NCBI RefSeq assembly: GCF_001550095.1
Contig: NZ_LRUC01000052.1
Location: forward strand, 186,001-250,000
Source of the DNA: Celeribacter ethanolicus
Lineage (GTDB): Bacteria > Pseudomonadota > Alphaproteobacteria > Rhodobacterales > Rhodobacteraceae
Length of the DNA stretch: 64,000 nucleotides
Direction: 5' to 3'
Shown here: positions 45,586 through 55,580 of the stretch, piece by piece
Layout of the letters: every line of letters starts with the position of its first letter
Position numbering within the stretch: the stretch's first letter is position 1
Translations under genes and position numbers: made by a program
Notes under the pieces: model-generated
The model's input: only the letters and a program-made list of their open reading frames with translations
What the model was told of the DNA's origin: nothing
Databases searched by the model: none

Positions 45586-46962
45586 ATGACCTATTTCCGA
45601 GAAGCCGTCATCACGGCCATCACCCTGATCGCGCTTGCGATCGCCATCACGGTTCCCGGCATATTCGCCGCCAACCAGGCACTGATCTTCGCCATCGTCC
45701 TCGTGACACTGGGACTTTGGGCCACCGGGCTCGTGCCCGGCTATCTGGCCTCGTTGTTCTTCTTCACGGCGCTTCTGCTACCGGGGCTGGCCGCACCCGA
45801 CGTGGTGTTCTCGGGCTTCACCTCCACCGCGATGTGGCTGATCATCGCGGGGTTTGTCATCGGGGCGGCGATCACGCATTCCGGGCTTGGCGCGAAGATC
45901 GGCGAAGTGGCCCGACCGCATTTGTCGAAAAACTATCCGATGCTGATCGGCGGGCTGATGGTGATCGGCATGGCCTTGGGCTTTGTCATGCCCTCGTCGC
46001 TGGGTCGTTCCGCCGTTCTGGTGCCCGTCGGCATGGCGCTGTCCGATATGCTGGGGCTTGAGAAGGGCTCTAAGGGGCGCATTGGTGTGGCGGTGATCAT
46101 CGCCTTCGGCACCAATATGCCGAGCTTTGCGATCCTGCCGTCGAACATTCCGAACATCGTGCTCTCGGGCATGGCGGACAAGATCTTTGGCATGGAGTTC
46201 TCCTATGCCGATTATCTGCTGCTGCATTATCCGGTTCTGGGCGTGTTGAAATCCATCGCTCTGGTGCTTCTGACGCTCTATTTCTTCCCGGCCAAGGTCG
46301 AGCCGACACCCATCGAAGTCACCAAGGACACACCCGCCTCCTCGCGCAAGCAAATGATCCTGATGGTGATCCTGCTCGCCACCATCGGCTTCTGGGCCAC
46401 CGACCAGTTGCACCATATCAACGCCGCCTGGATCGGCCTCGCGGCCACGCTGGTGCTGCTGGTGCCGCGTCTGGGCCTTGTGCCGCCGCCGGTGTTCAAG
46501 GGCGCGGTCGATTTCGGCATGCTGATGTTCGTCTCGGGCGCCCTGGCACTTGGCGCCGTGGTCAACAGCTCAGGTCTCGGCGCCATCATCGCCCATCAGG
46601 TCGTGGGGGTGCTTCCCTTGGCAGAGGGCCGCGACTTCCTCAACTTCTACTCGCTTTCGACACTCGGCGCGCTGACATCCGTGTTTACCACCATGCCGGG
46701 CGTGCCCGCCGTGCTGACGCCTCTGGCCGAAGAACTGTCACAGGCCACCGGATTTTCGCTTGAGAGTGTGCTGATGACCCAGGTCATCGGATTTTCGACG
46801 GTGATTTTCCCCTATCAGGTCGGGCCGCTCATCGTCGCCATGGGGCTTGCGGGCGAAAGCACCCGCCACCTGATGAAGATGACCCTTTCGATGGCGGCGC
46901 TGACCTTCCTGATCTTCATCCCGCTCGATTACCTGTGGTGGGTGGCTCTGGGCTGGATTTAA
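45586..46962 (+). CDS. DASS/SLC13-type divalent anion:Na+ symporter
   Basis: This 458-residue polytopic membrane protein has about 11-12 helices. The SLC13/DASS family hallmarks are a first half with GFTSTAMWLIIAGFVIGAAI and PSSLGRSAVLVPVG, and a second half with VNSSGLGAIIAHQVVG and TTMPGVPAVLTPLAEEL; the paired Ser-Asn/Thr motifs that bind Na+ and the anion appear at SNIPNIVLSG. It would import a di- or tricarboxylate or sulfate. The start at 45586 (MTYFREAV) has AGGAC upstream; an earlier frame lacks one. The divergent AraC regulator probably controls it. Its stop faces that of murD, 15 bp away. Confidence 0.85.
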   Translation: MTYFREAVITAITLIALAIAITVPGIFAANQALIFAIVLVTLGLWATGLVPGYLASLFFFTALLLPGLAAPDVVFSGFTSTAMWLIIAGFVIGAAITHSGLGAKIGEVARPHLSKNYPMLIGGLMVIGMALGFVMPSSLGRSAVLVPVGMALSDMLGLEKGSKGRIGVAVIIAFGTNMPSFAILPSNIPNIVLSGMADKIFGMEFSYADYLLLHYPVLGVLKSIALVLLTLYFFPAKVEPTPIEVTKDTPASSRKQMILMVILLATIGFWATDQLHHINAAWIGLAATLVLLVPRLGLVPPPVFKGAVDFGMLMFVSGALALGAVVNSSGLGAIIAHQVVGVLPLAEGRDFLNFYSLSTLGALTSVFTTMPGVPAVLTPLAEELSQATGFSLESVLMTQVIGFSTVIFPYQVGPLIVAMGLAGESTRHLMKMTLSMAALTFLIFIPLDYLWWVALGWI

Positions 46963-46977
46963 CGCCAGCCCAGTCAC

Positions 46978-48372
46978 TCAGAGCTTTTCGACCTCGGCGG
47001 CGAAGGCATCGCCGCGTTTCTCGAAATTCGGGAACTGGTCGAACGAGGCGGCGGCGGGGGCGAGCAAAACGGTCTCGCCCTCTTCCGCCTCGCTTGCGGC
47101 CTTGGCGACGGCCACCTCCATGGTTTCGCAAATCTCATAGGGCGTCTCACCGATCTGAAGCGCGAAATCACGCGCTGAAAAGCCGATGAGATAGGCTTTC
47201 GACACCGAACCTAAGAAGGGCTGCAACGCTTCGATCCCGCCCTCCTTGCCAAGCCCGCCCGCGATCCAGCGGATGCGTGGGAAGGCCTGAAGCGCCTTGG
47301 CGGCAGCATCGACATTGGTGGCTTTCGAGTCGTTCACATAACGCACACCATTCAACTCACGCACAAGCTGCGAGCGATGCGGCAGGCCTTTAAAACTGCG
47401 CAACGCCGCCTCGATGCCCTTGGGCGCGAGGTTCAGCGCCCGCGCGGCGGCATAGGCGGCACAGGCGTTCTGATGGTTGTGCGCGCCGGGCAGCCCATCC
47501 ATATCGCGCAGGTCAATCGACGCGGTCTGCTTGCCCTTGCGATATTCCGACAGGAACCCTTTGCGGGCAAAGACGTTCCAGCCCGGCCCGCCAAGCTTCT
47601 GCCCCGAAGAGATCCGAATGAGCCGCAAATCCTCCGGGTCCTCCACCATCTGGTTCGCCAGATAGCGGCCTTCCTTTTCATCGACGCCGATCACGGCGCG
47701 GTCCGGCCCGCCCTCCGCGAACAGCCGTCGCTTGGCCGCAAAATAGCCGCCCATGCCGCCGTGACGGTCGAGATGATCGGGCGAGAGATTGGTGAACACG
47801 GCCACATCGGGCGTCAACGCGCGGGCGAGATCGGTCTGGTAGCTCGACAACTCCAACACGATCACCTCGCCATCGGCAGGCTCGTCAATGTCGAGAACCC
47901 CACGCCCGATATTGCCCGCAAGCTGGCACGGCGTGCCGTTCGCTTCGAAGATGTGGTGAATGAGTGCCGAGGTGGTGGATTTGCCATTCGATCCGGTCAC
48001 CGCGATGACACGCGGCGGCGTGTCGTGCTCCATCCAGTCGCCCTGCCCCAGCGAGCGGAAAAACAGCCCGATGTCATTGTCGACCGGCACGCCCGCGTCC
48101 CAGGCGAGCGCGATTACCTTGTTCGGCTCAGGGTAGAGATGCGGAATGCCCGGCGAGACGACAAGACAGGACACGCCATCAAACGCACCCGTTTTGTGCA
48201 GGTCATGAATGACGAAGCCCTCGGCCTCCGCCCGCTCCCGCGCCTCGACGGAATCGTCCCAGCACAAAGCCTCGGCCCCACCCGCCTCAAGCGCCTTCGC
48301 CGTCGCCAGACCGGACCGCCCAAGGCCCAGAACGGCCACTTTCTTACCTTCGTATCCAAGCACAGGGATCAT
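46978..48372 (-). CDS. murD: UDP-N-acetylmuramoyl-L-alanine--D-glutamate ligase MurD
   Basis: MurD adds D-Glu to UDP-MurNAc-L-Ala with ATP. The 464 residues show the Rossmann-like N-terminal UDP site [15 protein letters not shown], the ATP loop [13 protein letters not shown] near residues 122-134, the central ELSSYQ and [12 protein letters not shown] segments and the C-terminal [10 protein letters not shown]. It lies 61 bp after mraY, but a strong terminator stands between them, so it is either read through or has its own start. AAAGGAG precedes the ATG and lies within a dispersed repeat (see findings). On its 3' side the inserted plus-strand block converges on it. Confidence 0.97.
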   Translation of the reverse strand: MIPVLGYEGKKVAVLGLGRSGLATAKALEAGGAEALCWDDSVEARERAEAEGFVIHDLHKTGAFDGVSCLVVSPGIPHLYPEPNKVIALAWDAGVPVDNDIGLFFRSLGQGDWMEHDTPPRVIAVTGSNGKSTTSALIHHIFEANGTPCQLAGNIGRGVLDIDEPADGEVIVLELSSYQTDLARALTPDVAVFTNLSPDHLDRHGGMGGYFAAKRRLFAEGGPDRAVIGVDEKEGRYLANQMVEDPEDLRLIRISSGQKLGGPGWNVFARKGFLSEYRKGKQTASIDLRDMDGLPGAHNHQNACAAYAAARALNLAPKGIEAALRSFKGLPHRSQLVRELNGVRYVNDSKATNVDAAAKALQAFPRIRWIAGGLGKEGGIEALQPFLGSVSKAYLIGFSARDFALQIGETPYEICETMEVAVAKAASEAEEGETVLLAPAAASFDQFPNFEKRGDAFAAEVEKL

Positions 48373-48403
48373 CGCGCGCTCACTCCTTTGCTGTCCAAAT
48401 ACT

Positions 48404-48427
48404 CAAAAAAGGGGGCCGCGGCCCCCT
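48404..48427 (-). terminator. Rho-independent terminator between mraY and murD
   Basis: On the minus strand the perfect palindrome GGGGGCCGCGGCCCCC runs directly into six T residues. It starts only seven bases after the mraY stop and ends 32 bases before the murD start, so it should limit transcription within the dcw cluster. Confidence 0.85.
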
Positions 48428-48433
48428 CTCGTC

Positions 48434-49516
48434 TTACCGCAGTTTCAGAGTCGCCAGACCGATCAGCGCCAGCACCAGAGAAATGATCCAGAACCGGATC
48501 ACGATGGTCGGCTCCGACCAGCCCTTTTTCTCATAATGGTGATGGATCGGCGCCATCAGGAACACGCGCTTGCCGGTGCGTTTGAAATAGGCCACCTGAA
48601 TGATCACCGACAGGGCCTCCACAACAAACAGCCCGCCAACGATGGCCAGAACGATCTCGTGTTTGGTGGCGACCGCAATCGCGCCAAGCGCACCGCCCAA
48701 AGCCAGCGACCCGGTGTCGCCCATGAACACAGCGGCAGGCGGCGCGTTGAACCACAGAAAGCCAAGCCCGCCCCCGATCAAGGCTGCGGTGAACACGAGG
48801 ATTTCACCCGTGCCCGGCACGTAATGCAGGCCGAGATAGTCGGTAAAGTCGACGCGGCCCACGACATAGGCAATCGCGCCCAGCGTCCCCGCCGCGATCA
48901 TCACTGGCATGATGGCAAGCCCGTCGAGACCGTCGGTGAGGTTCACCGCATTCGCCGCACCGACGATGACGATCATCGCGAAGGGGATGAAGAACCACCA
49001 CAGATTGATCAGCAGATCCTTGAACACCGGCAGCGCCAGCTGGAACTGCAACTCGGCGGGATGCACCATGGTCGACCAGACCGAGGCGATGAAGGCAATG
49101 AGGAAGCCAAGCGCCAGCCGCACCTTGCCCGAGACGCCCTTGGTGTTGGATTTCGACACTTTGGCATAGTCGTCGGCAAAGCCGATCAAGCCGTAACCAA
49201 AGGTCACGAACATCACGATCCAGACATAGGGATTGTCAAGCCGTGCCCACAAAAGCGTCGAGATCAGAAGTGCCGTCAGGATCAGCAAACCGCCCATGGT
49301 GGGCGTTCCGGCCTTGGCGAAATGGGTTTCGGGACCGTCATCGCGGATCGGTTGGCCCCGGCCCTGACGGCGGCGCAGCAGGTCGATCAGAGGACGCCCG
49401 AAGACCATTGCGAAGATCAGCGCCGTAAAGAACGCCCCGCCCGAGCGCATGGTGATATAGCGAAACAGGTTGAACAGGTCGCCCCCGTCCGACAGGCTGG
49501 AAATCCAATACAGCAT
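48434..49516 (-). CDS. mraY: Phospho-MurNAc-pentapeptide transferase MraY
   Basis: MraY joins UDP-MurNAc-pentapeptide to undecaprenyl phosphate, giving lipid I, in the inner membrane. It is 360 residues with about ten helices. The diagnostic sites are present: [11 protein letters not shown] near residue 70, the acidic FADDYAK loop, [13 protein letters not shown] with the catalytic Asp/Asn, [14 protein letters not shown], and the cytoplasmic [15 protein letters not shown] His-rich loop. It follows murF by nine bases. The terminator between mraY and murD makes it the probable end of the mraZ-proximal transcript. Confidence 0.98.
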   Translation of the reverse strand: MLYWISSLSDGGDLFNLFRYITMRSGGAFFTALIFAMVFGRPLIDLLRRRQGRGQPIRDDGPETHFAKAGTPTMGGLLILTALLISTLLWARLDNPYVWIVMFVTFGYGLIGFADDYAKVSKSNTKGVSGKVRLALGFLIAFIASVWSTMVHPAELQFQLALPVFKDLLINLWWFFIPFAMIVIVGAANAVNLTDGLDGLAIMPVMIAAGTLGAIAYVVGRVDFTDYLGLHYVPGTGEILVFTAALIGGGLGFLWFNAPPAAVFMGDTGSLALGGALGAIAVATKHEIVLAIVGGLFVVEALSVIIQVAYFKRTGKRVFLMAPIHHHYEKKGWSEPTIVIRFWIISLVLALIGLATLKLR

Positions 49517-49525
49517 ACGCTCAAC

Positions 49526-50929
49526 TCACCTTTCGTCTGTTTGCTGCGGCACTTGTCCCAATTCGCGCAGCGCGTCAACCAGAAGGCTGACCTTGGAGCC
49601 TTTCGAGCCTTTCACAAGCACGACATCGCCGGGGCCGACGAGGGTCTGGAGCGCCGGAACGGCGTCTTTCGCGGTCTCGAACCAGACGCCGCGCCGCTCG
49701 GCGGGCAAGGCATCGTAAAGCGCCCGCATCAAAGGCCCAACGCAATGCACCGCATCGACAGCGGCGAACCACGGCAGCGCCGCGAGGCCTTCGTGAATCG
49801 CCCGCTCCTTTACGCCGAGTTCCAGCATATCGCCCAGAATGGCGATCCGGCGACCGGTGTCATGCGGCTCGGCCTTGGCCAGAACTTCGAGTGCTGCGGC
49901 CATGGAGGTCGGGTTGGCGTTGAACGCATCGTCGATCAAATCGACCGGCGCGCCGACGGCAAGCTGAACCTGCTCGCGCGCACCGCGGCCCTCGGGCGGA
50001 GCCCAGAGCACCAGATCGGCGGCAGCTTTTTCCAGATCGAGCCCCAACGCATAGGCCACCGCGAGGCAGCCCACGGCATTGGCGGCGAAATGCCGCCCGG
50101 CAGTGGAGAGGCGAAACTCCAGATGTGTCGTGTCGATCACGGCGGAGCCTTGGGTTGCGCCATCGGACAGCTCAACAGAGGTGAGCTGCGCCGCACAGGC
50201 CTCGTCCTCGCCAAAGCGGATCGTGTCGCCATCCCAAGCGGCGGCAAGGATGTCGGAGACCTCCAGATCGCCGTTGAACACGGCCACGCCACCCGGCACA
50301 AGCCCTTTGAAAATATCGGATTTTTCCCGCGCGATACCTTCAAGACTTTCAAACGCCGCCATATGAGCGGGGGCGACCGTGGTGATCATCGCCACATCGG
50401 GACGGGCAAGTTTCGCCAGAGGCGCGATCTCGCCGGGGTGGTTCATGCCGATCTCGATCACAGCAAAGTCCGTGTCGGCTGGCATGCGGGCGAGCGTCAG
50501 TGGCACGCCCCAATGGTTGTTATAGCTGGCCTCGGCGGCGTGGGTTTTGCCCTGCCCGGAGAGGATCGCGCGGAGCATTTCCTTGGTCGAAGTCTTGCCG
50601 ACGGAGCCTGTGACCCCGATCACCTTGCCGGTCATGCGCGCGCGCGCAGCAGCACCCAAGCGCTCCAAAGCGGGCAGCACCTCGTCCACGATCAACAGCG
50701 GCGCGTCTGCCGTGACACCTTCGGGAATGCGCGACACCAGAGCGGCGGCGGCACCTTTGTCCAGAGCTTGTGCAACAAACTCATGGCCGTCTCGCACATC
50801 TTTGAGGGCGACAAACAAATCGCCCGGCTGGATCGTCCGCGTGTCGATGGAGACACCCGAGATATCAAACGCTTGTGTCGCCCGCCCGCCGGTGGCCTTG
50901 GCCGCTTCTTCCGAGGTCCAGAGCGCCAT
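49526..50929 (-). CDS. murF: UDP-MurNAc-tripeptide--D-Ala-D-Ala ligase MurF
   Basis: MurF adds the D-Ala-D-Ala dipeptide made by DdlB to the UDP-MurNAc-tripeptide. It is 467 residues. The ATP loop is GKVIGVTGSVGKTSTKEML, the central metal/peptide part EIGMNHPGEIAPLA, and DDAFNANPTSMAAAL is the strongly conserved C-terminal-domain opening; ILGDMLELG follows. The start is the ATG that overlaps the murE stop by one base; a GTG three bases upstream is an alternative with a four-base overlap. Either way the two ligases are translationally coupled. Confidence 0.97.
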   Translation of the reverse strand: MALWTSEEAAKATGGRATQAFDISGVSIDTRTIQPGDLFVALKDVRDGHEFVAQALDKGAAAALVSRIPEGVTADAPLLIVDEVLPALERLGAAARARMTGKVIGVTGSVGKTSTKEMLRAILSGQGKTHAAEASYNNHWGVPLTLARMPADTDFAVIEIGMNHPGEIAPLAKLARPDVAMITTVAPAHMAAFESLEGIAREKSDIFKGLVPGGVAVFNGDLEVSDILAAAWDGDTIRFGEDEACAAQLTSVELSDGATQGSAVIDTTHLEFRLSTAGRHFAANAVGCLAVAYALGLDLEKAAADLVLWAPPEGRGAREQVQLAVGAPVDLIDDAFNANPTSMAAALEVLAKAEPHDTGRRIAILGDMLELGVKERAIHEGLAALPWFAAVDAVHCVGPLMRALYDALPAERRGVWFETAKDAVPALQTLVGPGDVVLVKGSKGSKVSLLVDALRELGQVPQQTDER

Positions 50930-52401
50930 CACAGCGCCCCGTCCAGCGCCGAGACCGCCAGAGAGGCCTGTTCCACATCGTCAAACGGGTAGACCGTATC
51001 GCCCACGGTCTGGCCGCTCTCATGCCCCTTGCCGCAGATCAGCAGAGCATCGCCGGGTTGCAGCGCATCGACGCCTCTGAGGATGGCTTCGGCGCGGTCC
51101 CCGACCTCCATCGCCTCGGGCGCACCAGCCAGAACCTCCGCCCGGATCGAGGCCGGGTCTTCGGAGCGCGGGTTGTCATCGGTCACGATCACCAGATCGG
51201 CGTTTTCCGCAGCGGCCTTGCCCATCAGCGGGCGTTTCGTCTTGTCGCGATCCCCGCCCGCGCCGACAATGGCAATGATGCGGCCCATGACATGGGGCCG
51301 GAGCGCCGTGATCGCGGTCGAAACCGCGTCGGGCGTATGGGCGTAATCGACAAACACCGCCGCGCCATTGTCGCGCGTCGCGGCATGTTGCATCCGGCCC
51401 CGCACGCCCACCAGCTCGGGCAGGCAGGAGAACACCTCTTCCGGATCCGCCCCGGAGGCCATGACGAGCCCGGCAGCGGCCATGACGTTTTCAGCCTGAA
51501 ACCCGCCGATGAGATCGAGGCGGATCTGATAGATATTGCCAACGAAATCGACGCGCAGGTCCTGCCCGGTGGCATCAAACCGCTGGCCGACGATGCGCAG
51601 ATCGGCGGCATCCGAGCGCCCGACGCGCATCACGTCGATGCCGCGCTCGGCGCAAAGCCCCTCGACCTCCATGCCTCTGGCATCGTCGATATTCACGATC
51701 GCCACGCCGTCTTCCGGCAAAACGCGGGTGAAGAGCCCGGCCTTGGCGGAGAAATAGGCCTCGAACGTGGCGTGATAATCCAGGTGGTCCTGGGTGAAAT
51801 TGGTAAAGGCGGCGGCGGTGAGGCGGACGCCATCGAGACGGCGCTGCGCCAGACCGTGCGAGCTTGCCTCCATCGCGCCATGGGTGACACCGGCGTGGGC
51901 GGCCTCGGACAGCATACGGTGCAGTGTGATCGGCTCCGGCGTGGTGTGCGGGCTCGGCGCCTGCCAGTCGCCCTCGACGCCGGTGGTGCCGACATTGATC
52001 GCGCGCGCGCCCAGAAGTTGCCAGATCTGGCGGGTGAAGGTGGCGACCGAGGTCTTGCCATTGGTGCCGGTGACGGCGACCATCACCTCTGGCTGCACAC
52101 CGTAATAAAGGGCTGCCGCATAGGCCAGCGCCTGACGCGGGTCTTCAACCACGACCAGCGCCGGCTCGTATTCGGCAATCGCTCCGGCGGCGATGCGCGC
52201 GCCTTCCGGATCGGTCAGAACCGCACGCGCGCCCATCGACAGGGCCATCGGCAGATATTCCGCGCCATGCGCCCGCGCCCCGGGAAGCGCAGCAAAGAGG
52301 TGCCCCTCCTCAACCTTGCGGCTGTCGACGGACAGGCCGGTGATCTGCGCCTCACGGCCGCTTTGGGCGGTCAATCCGAGTTCCGAAAGAGATTTCATCA
52401 T
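50929..52401 (-). CDS. murE: UDP-MurNAc-L-Ala-D-Glu--meso-diaminopimelate ligase MurE
   Basis: MurE adds the third residue of the stem peptide. The 490 residues show the ATP loop VAVTGTNGKTSVATF, the carbamoylated-Lys region after THGAMEASSHGLAQ, and DNPR within VTDDNPRSEDP near residues 407-411, the motif that reads meso-diaminopimelate rather than L-Lys, as expected for a Gram-negative. GKGHESGQ is the C-terminal end motif. Two in-frame ATGs stand together at the start (MMKSL); GAAGGG is eight to eleven bases upstream. It follows ftsI by 15 bp and overlaps murF. Confidence 0.97.
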   Translation of the reverse strand: MMKSLSELGLTAQSGREAQITGLSVDSRKVEEGHLFAALPGARAHGAEYLPMALSMGARAVLTDPEGARIAAGAIAEYEPALVVVEDPRQALAYAAALYYGVQPEVMVAVTGTNGKTSVATFTRQIWQLLGARAINVGTTGVEGDWQAPSPHTTPEPITLHRMLSEAAHAGVTHGAMEASSHGLAQRRLDGVRLTAAAFTNFTQDHLDYHATFEAYFSAKAGLFTRVLPEDGVAIVNIDDARGMEVEGLCAERGIDVMRVGRSDAADLRIVGQRFDATGQDLRVDFVGNIYQIRLDLIGGFQAENVMAAAGLVMASGADPEEVFSCLPELVGVRGRMQHAATRDNGAAVFVDYAHTPDAVSTAITALRPHVMGRIIAIVGAGGDRDKTKRPLMGKAAAENADLVIVTDDNPRSEDPASIRAEVLAGAPEAMEVGDRAEAILRGVDALQPGDALLICGKGHESGQTVGDTVYPFDDVEQASLAVSALDGAL

Positions 52402-52416
52402 GGCCGCGCCCTTCCC

Positions 52417-54219
52417 TTAATGCGTCGCGGTCAGTGTTAGCCCAGCTTGCGAGGGGGTTTCAATCTCGGGACGCAGCCCCATGAGCGGTGCGGTGCGACG
52501 GATCACCTCGCCCGCCACGGGAACGGCGGTCCAACCGGCGGTGCGGCGCGGTTTCGGCCCGGAGGTCTCCACCGCCTCGTCGAGCGTCACGATCAACACA
52601 TATTTCGGATCGTCCGCCGGGTAGACGGAGGCAAAGGTGTTGATGGTCTTGTCGTCGTAATAACCGCCCGTGGGTTTCGGCTTGTCGGCGGTGCCGGTCT
52701 TGCCGCCAATACGATACCCCGGCACCTCGGCAAAGGAGGCCGTGCCCGCCGGATCGGCCACCACGGCGCGCAGCATCTCGCGCGCCGCCGCCGAGACGTC
52801 TTCGCGCACGATGCGCTCGCCCGGCGCGACATAGCCGTCGCGTTTGAGCAGCGTCGGGGTAACTTTCGTGCCACCGTTCAAGAGCGTGGAGTAGGCCGTC
52901 GCCAGATGCAGCGGCGAGGCGGACAGACCGTGACCGTAGCCGATGGTCAGCGTCGAGAGCTCGGACCAGTTGGGCGGCAGAAGCGGTTTGCCGGTGGGCG
53001 CCTCAGCCAGTTCTACCGTGGTCGGTTCGAAAAAGCCCAAGGACTTTAGGAAAGCCTGTTGCCGCTCCACGCCGATCTGCTGCGCCACATGGGCGGTCGC
53101 GACGTTGGAGGATTTGACGATCATCCCCCTGAGCGACAGGAAGGGGCCGTAATTGTGGCCCTCGAACTCGCCGATCCTGAACTTTCCCCAGCGAAACGGC
53201 GGGGTGGCGGGGATTTGCGTGTCCGGGGTTGCAAGACCAAGCTCCATGGCCTGGGCGGCGGCAAAGATTTTGAAGGTCGAGCCAAGCTCATAGACCCCCT
53301 GCACCGCACGGTTGAACCGCGGGTTGGCACTCGGGTCCTTGCCCTCGAAAAACTCGGGACGCGAGTTCGGGTCGAAATCCGGCAGGGACACCAGGGCAAT
53401 GATCTCGCCGGTGTGAACGTCCATCATCACCGCGGCCGCGCCCTTGGCGCCGAGCATGCGCATACCGCCATCGAGCACTTCGCGCACCGTCGACTGCACC
53501 GTCAGATCGAGCGACAGTTGCAGCGGCGCATCGCCATTGGCCGGATCGCGCAGATAGGCGTCCATCTGTTTCTCGATCCCGGCCTGACCGACGATCTCGG
53601 CGCTCATCACGCCCTCGCGGCCGAATTTCGTGCCGCCCAGAACGTGGGCGGCCAGCTTGCCATTCGGATAGAGCCGCTCCTCGCGCGGACCGAACAGAAG
53701 CCCCGGCTCGCCGATGTCATGCACGGCCTGCTGTTGCTCGGGGGCGATTTTCTTCTTGATCCAGAGGAATTTGCGTTTGCCGGTGAAATCGCGGATCAGC
53801 CGCTCGCGGTCGAGATCGGGGAAGATGCGCACCAGCTCCTCGGCGGCGTGGACCGGGTCGATCATCTCCTGCGGCTGGGCGTAGAGCGAATTGGTCACGC
53901 GGTTGGTCGCAAGGATACGGCCATTGCGGTCGACGATGTCGGCGCGCTGCGCGAGGATCGGCGTGCCGGAGGCCTCGGCGCGCGGTTCCTCGGGGACGGT
54001 GGCGGCCACCTGCCCCATGCGCGCGCCCACGACGACGAAGGCGGAGACGAAACACAGGCCCAGAACCAGAAGCCGCCCCTCGGCCCGAAGGCGGGAGCGG
54101 TCGCGCATTTCCTCGTGACGCAGGCGCAGGTTCTCGCGCTCGATGGCGTCGGGATTTTCGCCCCGGGAGCGGGCGGTCAGGACGCGGGCCAGGGGGCGAA
54201 GCGGGGTGCGGATACTCAT
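52417..54219 (-). CDS. ftsI: Septal transpeptidase FtsI (PBP3)
   Basis: FtsI is the class B penicillin-binding protein that crosslinks septal peptidoglycan together with FtsW. The 600 residues begin with a basic cytoplasmic tail of about 47 residues and one membrane helix (LLVLGLCFVSAFVVVGA), then the dimerisation/pedestal domain. The transpeptidase has SxxK at S314-K317 (ELGSTFKIF), SxN at S370-N372 (VKSSNVAT) and KTG at K507-G509 (GGKTGTA). The ATG overlaps the ftsL stop (ATGA), so translation is coupled. A longer frame upstream reads into antisense of nothing known. Confidence 0.97.
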   Translation of the reverse strand: MSIRTPLRPLARVLTARSRGENPDAIERENLRLRHEEMRDRSRLRAEGRLLVLGLCFVSAFVVVGARMGQVAATVPEEPRAEASGTPILAQRADIVDRNGRILATNRVTNSLYAQPQEMIDPVHAAEELVRIFPDLDRERLIRDFTGKRKFLWIKKKIAPEQQQAVHDIGEPGLLFGPREERLYPNGKLAAHVLGGTKFGREGVMSAEIVGQAGIEKQMDAYLRDPANGDAPLQLSLDLTVQSTVREVLDGGMRMLGAKGAAAVMMDVHTGEIIALVSLPDFDPNSRPEFFEGKDPSANPRFNRAVQGVYELGSTFKIFAAAQAMELGLATPDTQIPATPPFRWGKFRIGEFEGHNYGPFLSLRGMIVKSSNVATAHVAQQIGVERQQAFLKSLGFFEPTTVELAEAPTGKPLLPPNWSELSTLTIGYGHGLSASPLHLATAYSTLLNGGTKVTPTLLKRDGYVAPGERIVREDVSAAAREMLRAVVADPAGTASFAEVPGYRIGGKTGTADKPKPTGGYYDDKTINTFASVYPADDPKYVLIVTLDEAVETSGPKPRRTAGWTAVPVAGEVIRRTAPLMGLRPEIETPSQAGLTLTATH

Positions 54220-54572
54220 GGCTCGATGGCCTCCAGAGAGCCGACCACATCGACGGAGTCGGTCAGATCCAAAATGAGATCGTCTTCCTGCGGAAAGGCG
54301 ATCTGGTCGACCCGCCCGAATTGTTCCGGCTGGAAGGGCAGAAGACCGAGACGGTCGTAATTGATCGCGGCGAGATCGCGCAGGCGGTCGGGACGGTTGA
54401 GATAGGCCCATTCGGCATTGAGCACGGCCAGCTCTTCGCGTTGATGTCCGATGTCGCGCTGGATCTGGCTGATCTCGCGCAGCACATGCTGGGTCGCGTA
54501 ATTTTCCCGGTAGGCCCAGACGCCGAGCATCATGACCACCAGACCTGCCAATATCAGATAAACCCCACGCAT
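54216..54572 (-). CDS. ftsL: Cell division protein FtsL
   Basis: FtsL is a small bitopic division protein that pairs with FtsB/FtsQ and activates FtsWI. It is 118 residues with one N-terminal membrane helix (VYLILAGLVVMMLGVWAY, 4-21) and a heptad-like coiled coil (REISQIQRDIGHQREELAVLNAEWAYL). The segment LNRPDRLRDLAAINYDRLGLLPF matches the alphaproteobacterial FtsL. The C-terminal 35 residues are acidic. It stands between rsmH (14 bp) and ftsI (4-base overlap), exactly where ftsL is expected. Confidence 0.92.
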   Translation of the reverse strand: MRGVYLILAGLVVMMLGVWAYRENYATQHVLREISQIQRDIGHQREELAVLNAEWAYLNRPDRLRDLAAINYDRLGLLPFQPEQFGRVDQIAFPQEDDLILDLTDSVDVVGSLEAIEP

Positions 54573-54586
54573 CTCTTACCCTTGCC

Positions 54587-55579
54587 TCACGAGACCGACC
54601 TCAAAACAGGTTTCGGCAGGCCCATTGCCGCACGGTCCACCGGCACTGCCGGGGCCGTGGTACGCCGACCGACCCGCAGCCGCGCCGAGCGCGCACGCGG
54701 GTTTATGTCTAGCTCGTCCGCATCGGGACCGATGGCTTTGGAGAGCTGCTCGAAACCGGGTGTTTTCACCTCTTGTTCAGGAGCATAGCGCGAGCCGCCA
54801 CCACCCGTCGAGGCCCTTTCCTGAAAGAAGCGCTTGACCACCCGGTCCTCGAGCGAATGAAAGCTCACGACGGCCAGTTGCCCGCCGGGTTTAAGCGCGC
54901 GCTCGGCGGCTTCCAACCCCTCGATGAGCTGACCGAATTCGTCGTTCACCGCGATGCGAATGGCCTGAAAACTCCGGGTCGCCGGATGGCTTTGCCCCGG
55001 TTTCTTGCGCGGCAGCAGCCGTTCGATCAGGTTCGCGAGTTGCAGCGTCGTAGTGAACGGTTCTTTTTCGACGCGGTCCTTTACGATGGCGCGGGCGATT
55101 TTGCGCGACTGTTTTTCCTCGCCGTAGTGAAACAGCACCTCGGCGATCTCCGCCTCGTCCGCTGTATTGACGAAATCGGCCGCCGTCGGCCCGTCCTGCG
55201 ACATGCGCATATCCAGAGGCCCGTCTTTCATGAAGGAAAAACCGCGCTCCGGCAGGTCGAGCTGCATCGAAGACACCCCGAGATCGAGCACCACGCCGTC
55301 GAGACCCGAAGCATATTGGTCCATCTCGCCGAAGGTCCCCAGAACGAGGTCGATTTTACCGGCATAAGGCGGCTCGTTGATCCAAGTCGCGGCCATCTCA
55401 TGCGCCAGCGGATCGCGATCGACGCCGGTGACGTGATCGGCGCCCTCTGCGATCAGGCCCTTGGTATAGCCGCCTGCGCCGAAGGTGCCATCGAGCCAAC
55501 GGCCCGAAATGGGTGCGCATTCGCGCAGCAACGGGTTCAGCAGGACCGGAATGTGGGGCTTTTTCTCATCCGAGGCCAT
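54587..55579 (-). CDS. rsmH: 16S rRNA (cytosine-1402-N4) methyltransferase RsmH (MraW)
   Basis: RsmH uses S-adenosylmethionine to methylate N4 of C1402 in the ribosomal P site. It is 330 residues. The start [15 protein letters not shown], the SAM-binding [14 protein letters not shown] near residues 30-43, [15 protein letters not shown], and [15 protein letters not shown] are all diagnostic, as is the C-terminal [18 protein letters not shown]. It starts one base after the mraZ stop with GGAGG at six bases. It lies second in the dcw cluster as usual. Confidence 0.97.
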   Translation of the reverse strand: MASDEKKPHIPVLLNPLLRECAPISGRWLDGTFGAGGYTKGLIAEGADHVTGVDRDPLAHEMAATWINEPPYAGKIDLVLGTFGEMDQYASGLDGVVLDLGVSSMQLDLPERGFSFMKDGPLDMRMSQDGPTAADFVNTADEAEIAEVLFHYGEEKQSRKIARAIVKDRVEKEPFTTTLQLANLIERLLPRKKPGQSHPATRSFQAIRIAVNDEFGQLIEGLEAAERALKPGGQLAVVSFHSLEDRVVKRFFQERASTGGGGSRYAPEQEVKTPGFEQLSKAIGPDADELDINPRARSARLRVGRRTTAPAVPVDRAAMGLPKPVLRSVS

Positions 55580-55580
55580 C

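Noticed and set aside
48209-50992. A very long plus-strand open frame (about 927 codons) opposite mraY and murF
   Set aside because: It lies entirely antisense to two certain genes, has low-complexity Arg/His/Gln-rich composition and arises from the codon bias of GC-rich genes. Similar antisense frames opposite ftsZ (30085-32259) and the TonB-dependent receptor (56948-58771) were rejected for the same reason.
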